Assembly (NCBI GenBank): GCA_031428675.1
Contig: JANOYC010000027.1
Span: 1-18,991 of the forward strand
Direction: 5' to 3'
Source of the DNA: JANOYC01 sp031428675
GTDB lineage: Bacteria; Actinomycetota; Actinomycetes; Actinomycetales; Microbacteriaceae
Length of the DNA: 18,991 nucleotides
The translations under genes and the position numbers were made by a program. Positions within the stretch are counted from its first letter, which is position 1. Each line of letters opens with the position of its first letter. The notes beneath the pieces are model-generated. The model was not told the origin of the DNA. It saw only the letters and a program-made list of their open reading frames with translations, and did no database searches. Positions 14,596 to 18,991 of this stretch are shown piece after piece.

Positions 14596-16089
14596 CTACT
14601 TGAGATTCAGCCAGTTCATCGGAACGTGAATGGTCACTTCGGTGCCTTGACCGACGAGCGTGTGCCAGTCGATCGTTCCACCGAGTTCGCCTTGGATGAG
14701 CGTACGCACAATCTGTGTGCCGAGTCCTGAGCCAACTTTGCCTTCGCCCAGCCCCACACCGTCGTCTCGCACTTTGACCACGAGCTCCTCCGGGGTGCGC
14801 GTGGCGCTGATCTCGACTTCGCCGTCTCGACCGGCAAGACCGTGCTCGACAGCGTTCGTCACGAGTTCGGTCAGCGCGAGCGCGAGCGGAGTCGCATACT
14901 CGCTCGGTAGCACACCGAAGCTCCCCGTCGATTTCGGCCGCACGATCGTGTTGTGACTCGACGCCACTTCGGCGACGAGAAGAAGCACGCGGTCGAACAC
15001 CACATCGAAATTGACGTTCTGGTTGAGTCCTTCGCTCAGCGTGTCGTGAACGACAGCGATCGCGGCGACGCGACGCATCGCCTGGTTGAGTGACTCCTTG
15101 GCAACATCGTTGTGCGTGCGCCGGGCCTGAATGCGCAACAGCGAGGCCACCGTCTGGAGGTTATTCTTCACGCGGTGGTGAATCTCCCGAATCGTGGCAT
15201 CCTTCGTGATGAGTTCGCGTTCCTGGTGCCGCACTTCGGTCACATCGCGACACAGCACTATCGCGCCGGTGCGCTCGCCCTGACTGCGAACCGGAATCGC
15301 TCGCAACGCGATCGTCACCCCGCGGGCTTCGATGTCGGTGCGCCACGGGGCTCTACCGGTGACAACGAGCGGCAGTGATTCGTCGACCACAATTCTTCCG
15401 GTGAGCAAGTCGGTGGTGACCTCGGCGAGCGATTCGCCCTCCAGTTCGCCATCGAACCCGATGCGATTGAAGGCCGAAAGTCCGTTCGGGCTCGCGAACG
15501 TGACTACGCCGTCGACATCGAGACGAATGAGACCGTCGGATGCGCGCGGCGCACCGCGGCGTGGACCAGTCGGTGCGCCCAAGTCGGGAAAATCGCCCGC
15601 TGCAACCATCGCGAACAGGTCGTTGGCACACTCGTTGAAGGTGACTTCCTGGCGGCTCGGGGTGCGTGTTTCGCTAAGGTTCGTGTGTCTCGTGATGATC
15701 GCGATCGGCTTCCGAGTCGTCTCTTTCCCGCTCGGTGACAGGCGACGCATGACCGGCACTGCGCGCACTCGAGTCGGGGTCTCCTCGTACCAATCCGGGG
15801 CAGACGTGTCGACGATCTGGGCGCTGTCGAACGCCTCGGTCACCTGCCGCTTCCATTCCGGTTTGATGCGCTGTCCGATGAAGTCGCGGTAGAACAGGGT
15901 CGCCGAGCTCGACGGTCTCGCGTGCCACACCGCGACGAAACTGGAATCTGACGTGGGCACCCACAGCACGATATCGGCGAACGCAAGGTCTGCGATCAGC
16001 TGCCCCTCCCGCACGAGGAGGTGGAGCCACTCGACGTCGGCGTCGCTCGTCGGGCCCTGCGCGAGAACGAGATCGGAGAGGGTTGACAC
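14596..16089 (-). CDS. pdtaS: PdtaS-type cytosolic sensor histidine kinase (HisKA_2)
   Basis: 497-aa soluble kinase. Order: N-terminal GAF-like H_kinase_N domain (about 1-155), PAS domain (about 185-285), HisKA_2 with the H-box REIHHRVKNNLQ (His304/His305), HATPase_c with N-box ELVTNAVEH (Asn412) and glycine boxes DDGVGLG and GSGLG (about 442-457). PdtaS phosphorylates PdtaR, an RNA-binding antiterminator; no pdtaR is in this window. Start GTG 16089 has only GGAG one nt upstream, so it may rely on coupling: the CpaE-like gene stops nine nt earlier. The neighbour whiB1 is convergent. No transmembrane segments are seen. Confidence 0.93.
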   Translation of the reverse strand: MSTLSDLVLAQGPTSDADVEWLHLLVREGQLIADLAFADIVLWVPTSDSSFVAVWHARPSSSATLFYRDFIGQRIKPEWKRQVTEAFDSAQIVDTSAPDWYEETPTRVRAVPVMRRLSPSGKETTRKPIAIITRHTNLSETRTPSRQEVTFNECANDLFAMVAAGDFPDLGAPTGPRRGAPRASDGLIRLDVDGVVTFASPNGLSAFNRIGFDGELEGESLAEVTTDLLTGRIVVDESLPLVVTGRAPWRTDIEARGVTIALRAIPVRSQGERTGAIVLCRDVTEVRHQERELITKDATIREIHHRVKNNLQTVASLLRIQARRTHNDVAKESLNQAMRRVAAIAVVHDTLSEGLNQNVNFDVVFDRVLLLVAEVASSHNTIVRPKSTGSFGVLPSEYATPLALALTELVTNAVEHGLAGRDGEVEISATRTPEELVVKVRDDGVGLGEGKVGSGLGTQIVRTLIQGELGGTIDWHTLVGQGTEVTIHVPMNWLNLK

Positions 16090-16098
16090 ACTCCAAGG

Positions 16099-17340
16099 CT
16101 AGTTGTTCGCTGTGGCCGCCCGTAATCGACGCTTGCGTCGCCCCCAGCGCTGCCCCGCCGGTGCAGGCTCGGGCAGGATTCGAGAGGCGACGAACCGTGC
16201 AATCGCCAGTCGTGCGCTCGAGCGGGGTGCGGCATCCGTGATCGTTCTGGCGGTCAAGACCGCGGTGTCGAAACCGCTCTGGTCGTGCGGAACGAGCGCA
16301 ACCGTCAGGACGCCGCCGAACCGGCTGAGGGTTTGCTCGACTTGCACCGCAGGGTTCAGCCCGATGGCACTCGCTCGCACCCGGTTCGCGACAACACTGA
16401 TCCGGGATGTTGTTGCGAGGTTCGCGACGTCGGCATACGCACGCAGAAACCGCGCGAGTCCGATGGGATCTGCCGACGCGACCGCTACGACCTGATCGGC
16501 GCTCTGCAAGGCGGCAATCGTGGCGCCATTGCGGCGCGGCGCGGCCAGGTCGCTTGAGAGTTCCTCGTCGTGTTCCATGCTGAAGCCCGTGTCGAGCACC
16601 GTGAAGTCCACCCAGTCTCGGGCGGCCTCGAGAGTCGCTGTGACGCGGGCGGGCGACAGCTCGGGCCAGCGACTCGGACTGCCGATGCCGGTAAGCACCC
16701 AGAAGCTTCCCGCCGCCGACCAGTAGCGCTGGCCGACACGCTCGAACTCGTCGATGGTGAGGGCTCCCCCGCCCGCCAGCCGACAGGCCGCGGCGAAACC
16801 GGGTGCTTCATCGAGCAGGCCGAGGCTAGGAGCGATCGCGCCGCTGTGCGTATCGACGTCCGCGAGAGCGACCGAGTATCCGGCGGCAGCGATCTCGGCC
16901 GCGATGGAGATCGCGATCGTGGTGCGGCCGGGTGCGCCGGCTGGCCCCCACACCGCGATCACCCGACCCCGTTGCTTCTGGCTGACCGATGGCATGTCGC
17001 GTCCGATTACCGGACGAAGTAGAGCCTCGATCTCCGGCCAGTCGGCAGCGGCGCTCACCGTCTCCCGCAACCCCATCGAGGCCGCGAGCCGTCGATCGGC
17101 GTCGAGAGCCACGAGGGCGACGATCCTGATTCCGAGCTCGTCGCACTCAGACAGCAGAGCCTGAGTGAAGAACGGCGGCGCCGCAGCGACGATGGCAACG
17201 TCGGGGCGGATGTCCCTGAGTTGCTCGGCCGCCTCAGCCGCCGATCCGGACCGAGCTACCACCGAGTGTCCGTGGCGTATCGCTTCTGTGGCTATCCGCT
17301 CTTCGAGCGCTGCCGGGATGGCCAGCATGAGGCGCGCCAT
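16099..17340 (-). CDS. CpaE/TadZ-like MinD-ParA-type P-loop protein
   Basis: 413 aa. The N-terminal 110 residues look like a degenerate receiver domain, as in CpaE (IRPDVAIVAAAPP, IRIVALVALDADRR). The ATPase half starts at about residue 126: VIAVWGPAGAPGRTTIAISI, then VALADVDTHSG. Both signature lysines of the deviant Walker A (KGGxGKT) are lacking; Arg139 stands in the second position. The Walker B-like VLDTGFS follows near residue 258. C-terminus is basic. ATG 17340 lies one nt after the stop of the SAF gene; the pdtaS gene follows after nine nt. No pilus or secretion genes are nearby, so a Tad role is unproven; it could localise or regulate the kinase or act in septum placement. Confidence 0.8.
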   Translation of the reverse strand: MARLMLAIPAALEERIATEAIRHGHSVVARSGSAAEAAEQLRDIRPDVAIVAAAPPFFTQALLSECDELGIRIVALVALDADRRLAASMGLRETVSAAADWPEIEALLRPVIGRDMPSVSQKQRGRVIAVWGPAGAPGRTTIAISIAAEIAAAGYSVALADVDTHSGAIAPSLGLLDEAPGFAAACRLAGGGALTIDEFERVGQRYWSAAGSFWVLTGIGSPSRWPELSPARVTATLEAARDWVDFTVLDTGFSMEHDEELSSDLAAPRRNGATIAALQSADQVVAVASADPIGLARFLRAYADVANLATTSRISVVANRVRASAIGLNPAVQVEQTLSRFGGVLTVALVPHDQSGFDTAVLTARTITDAAPRSSARLAIARFVASRILPEPAPAGQRWGRRKRRLRAATANN

Positions 17341-17341
17341 G

Positions 17342-17983
17342 TCAGTTTCCCGCAGAGACTGCGACCGGCACCAGTGCGAGTGCGTCGGCGTTGGCGATCG
17401 CTTCGAGAACTCGTGGCACTCGCGACTCCGGCACCAGTATCTCCACCGCGCTGGCGCTTCGATCGACGACGAAGCCGTCGTCTTCGACGATGCGAACGAC
17501 AAGGGCCGACGGAACGAGCACGGCGGGCGGGCCGAAACGTCGGTCGTCGGTGGCAGGCGACGCCCATAGATCGACCTCGGCGCCGCGACCGACCGATTCC
17601 GGAAGCCGACCGCTCAGGGCGACGACCATCGACGTGGAATTCTCGTTCGCTGCCGCTCCGATCGCCGACGCCGGAACGAGTTCGCCCTCGTCCACGACGC
17701 GGATGACAACAGCACCGTCGGCAGGCAGGTCACCCGGTTGAAGATAGTGATCTTCGACCACGGGCATCCGCACATCGACGACCACCAGGTCGGTGGCGGT
17801 CACCCGGTCGCCGGGCATCAGCGTGGAGTCGGCCGCGAGCATCGTGGTGGTCTGGTCGGCCGACGACACCAGCCACAGCACGCCAGCGGTTGACCCGGCC
17901 ATGAGCACGATCCCGAAGATGAACCGCGGATCGACGATGACGCGGCGGCGGCGACCGCCCGTCTTGTCCTCTGATGTCGGCAC
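17342..17983 (-). CDS. SAF-domain membrane-anchored protein (CpaB/RcpC-like)
   Basis: 213 aa. A basic head (TGGRRRRVIVDPR) precedes one transmembrane helix (about 18-42, FIFGIVLMAGSTAGVLWLVS). The rest is outside the membrane: a SAF domain at about residues 50-110 (TLMPGDRVTATDLVVVDVRM, GAVVIRVVDEGELVPASAIG) and a beta-rich domain after it. AGGAGGG lies six or seven nt upstream of the GTG at 17983. It heads the SAF - CpaE-like - pdtaS operon. Similar proteins guide pilin assembly or carbohydrate handling; no assembly genes are near here, so the role is unknown. Confidence 0.82.
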   Translation of the reverse strand: MPTSEDKTGGRRRRVIVDPRFIFGIVLMAGSTAGVLWLVSSADQTTTMLAADSTLMPGDRVTATDLVVVDVRMPVVEDHYLQPGDLPADGAVVIRVVDEGELVPASAIGAAANENSTSMVVALSGRLPESVGRGAEVDLWASPATDDRRFGPPAVLVPSALVVRIVEDDGFVVDRSASAVEILVPESRVPRVLEAIANADALALVPVAVSAGN

Positions 17984-18049
17984 GACGCCCCCTCCTGTGT
18001 TCGTCCGGGCACGCTCATGCTCGCGAACTCGCTCGGATCGTCGCGCAAG

Positions 18050-18058
18050 TTATCCACA
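18050..18058 (+). promoter_or_regulatory. Single DnaA-box match
   Basis: TTATCCACA is an exact match to the DnaA box consensus. It is isolated, between the divergent SAF operon and the HTH gene, so it is not an origin; it might titrate DnaA or be chance. Confidence 0.4.
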
Positions 18059-18085
18059 GCTCCGTTTGTCCCCATATCGCGGTCG

Positions 18086-18091
18086 CATAAT
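18086..18091 (+). promoter_or_regulatory. -10 box for a likely leaderless HTH transcript
   Basis: CATAAT ends six nt before the ATG at 18098, which puts the expected transcription start at the initiation codon. There is no Shine-Dalgarno sequence in between. No good -35 at proper spacing is seen (TTGTCC is 14 bp upstream). Confidence 0.6.
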
Positions 18092-18097
18092 CGAGCA

Positions 18098-18364
18098 ATG
18101 GATCAACACGAGCCCATCGGGCGGTTCCTCACCCTTGCCGATACCGCCGAGGTGCTCAACGTCTCCATGAGCCAGGCCTACGCGCTCGTGCGCTCCGGCG
18201 AGCTCCCCGCGATCAAGATCGGCGCCAGCGGACGCTGGCGAGTAGAACGCGATGTGCTCGAGTCGTATATCGACGCGATGTACGAGGAGAACCGGCGCCG
18301 CGCACTCTGGCAGCAAGCCAACCTTCCCGACGTTGCCGAGATCTTCGGCGAACGGCGTCCGTAA
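18098..18364 (+). CDS. Excisionase/BldC-like helix-turn-helix DNA-binding protein
   Basis: 88 aa with a MerR-like winged HTH of the excisionase (HTH_17) type: FLTLADTAEVLNVSMSQAYA, LVRSGELPAIKIGASGRWRV. A helical tail with VLESYIDAMYEENRR follows and may mediate dimer contact. The Actinobacteria use such small proteins (BldC and relatives) as developmental or general regulators; excisionase activity is unlikely because no phage gene is near. It diverges from the SAF-CpaE-pdtaS operon and converges with the last gene. ATG 18098 is preceded by CATAAT, so leaderless translation is probable. Targets are unknown. Confidence 0.85.
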   Translation: MDQHEPIGRFLTLADTAEVLNVSMSQAYALVRSGELPAIKIGASGRWRVERDVLESYIDAMYEENRRRALWQQANLPDVAEIFGERRP

Positions 18365-18392
18365 CGACTCGGCTGGTCGGGCGCCTCGGCAG

Positions 18393-18991
18393 TCACGTCA
18401 TCTGAACCAGACGGATGTCCGAAAACGGGATCAGCCGGACGCTTGTGACCATGTGCTCACGACGTGCGCTGCCCGCCTCGTGCACAGCGAGGTCAAAGTG
18501 GTCGCGACCGACTCGATCGATAGTGCCGTGCACGCGCTCGGTACTTTGCCAGATCTCCACCTGACAGCGACGTCGGGACAGGTCGCGAAGAACGAAATTC
18601 AGTCCCAAGCGTTCGGAGAGCGCCCGTTGCGTGGCTGGTGCTTGCTGACTGAGCGTAAGAGCCGACCGTTCGAGAGCCAGGTAGGCGATCGCCGCCGTCG
18701 GGATCACGCACTGTCGCGTTCGGCCGGCGAGCGCCGCCTCCTGCACGAGCTCGCCCGCCACCCAATCGCGCCCGAGAGTCGATACCGTGACGCGGATGCG
18801 ATCACCCCCGCATAGGGCGATAGTAAGCGGCAGCCCACCTCCGATCGTGCCGGACACCGCGGCCAATCGATCTCTCATCGTCTGGCGCCCGATCCGCATC
18901 CGCTCCTCTTCGGCTCGCAGATCGGCCTCTTCCAGCGCGAGCTCGTGCTCGAGTTGACCTTCGAGGTCATCGAACAGATTGTCCCAGCGCA
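18393..18991 (-). CDS. Conserved-looking protein of unknown function, start codon cut by the right edge
   Basis: The minus-strand frame is open to the window end. It begins RWDNLFDDLEGQLEHELALE and is rich in acidic and basic residues with a coiled-coil look (to about residue 40). It then passes to a beta-rich region with GGDRIRVTVSTLGRDWVAGE and DRVGRDHFDLAVH. The first visible bases on this strand are TG, directly before CGC TGG. If the missing base is A or G, the start codon is split by the edge and the protein is about 199 aa. An internal ATG at 18899 gives 168 aa but would drop the acidic head. I do not recognise the family. It converges with the HTH gene (28-bp gap). Confidence 0.75.
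   Translation of the reverse strand, partial: RWDNLFDDLEGQLEHELALEEADLRAEEERMRIGRQTMRDRLAAVSGTIGGGLPLTIALCGGDRIRVTVSTLGRDWVAGELVQEAALAGRTRQCVIPTAAIAYLALERSALTLSQQAPATQRALSERLGLNFVLRDLSRRRCQVEIWQSTERVHGTIDRVGRDHFDLAVHEAGSARREHMVTSVRLIPFSDIRLVQMT

Noticed and set aside
16099..17983. A Tad pilus assembly locus
   Set aside because: Only the CpaE-like and SAF proteins occur; no CpaF ATPase, TadB/C or pilin genes are adjacent, and a histidine kinase follows instead.
18098..18364. Phage excisionase
   Set aside because: The HTH type matches, but there is no integrase or phage gene nearby and the surroundings are core genes.

Overview
The window looks like an actinobacterial chromosome segment, most likely Microbacteriaceae. 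GC is high and GTG/TTG starts are common. A WhiB1-type gene sits convergently next to a PdtaS-type histidine kinase, as in mycobacteria, and the tRNA-Lys has no encoded CCA. The genus cannot be fixed from the sequence alone.

Positions 1-4061: amine assimilation by gamma-glutamylation. A minus-strand operon encodes a glutamine-synthetase-family ligase, a class-I amidotransferase-fold gamma-glutamyl hydrolase and the start of an aldehyde dehydrogenase cut by the left edge. All junctions overlap. An APC permease of ethanolamine-permease type diverges from it. The likely logic is import, gamma-glutamylation, oxidation and deglutamylation, with ethanolamine as the favoured substrate.

Positions 4068-8489: a second catabolic unit. 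A hydantoin-racemase-type enzyme (Cys76/Cys181) is translationally coupled to an NCS1 transporter. They diverge from an XRE-cupin regulator across a 53-bp near-concentric dyad that is a good operator candidate. Next comes a fold-III PLP enzyme of the D-threonine aldolase/D-serine dehydratase type with a zinc-site HxC motif.

Positions 8490-12881: an accessory region ending at tRNA-Lys(CTT). It holds a hipBA module behind an array of alternating half-sites, a decayed AbiEii-type toxin fragment, a HEPN/MNT (HepT/MntA) pair with a dyad abutting its start codon, and a frameshifted low-molecular-weight phosphatase. A 23-bp exact direct repeat flanks hipBA, and a 34/35-bp copy of the tRNA-Lys 3' end lies at 10969-11002. 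Two islets accreted at one tRNA gene would explain this; no integrase is present.

Positions 12958-18991: core genome. Bcp/PrxQ peroxidase is followed by a hairpin terminator and a cluster of hairpins with C-rich loops resembling the actinobacterial 6C RNA family. Then come a small membrane protein, whiB1, and a tight minus-strand operon SAF protein - CpaE-like ATPase - PdtaS-like kinase. Last are an excisionase/BldC-like HTH protein, probably leaderless, and a conserved-looking unknown gene whose start codon is cut by the right edge.
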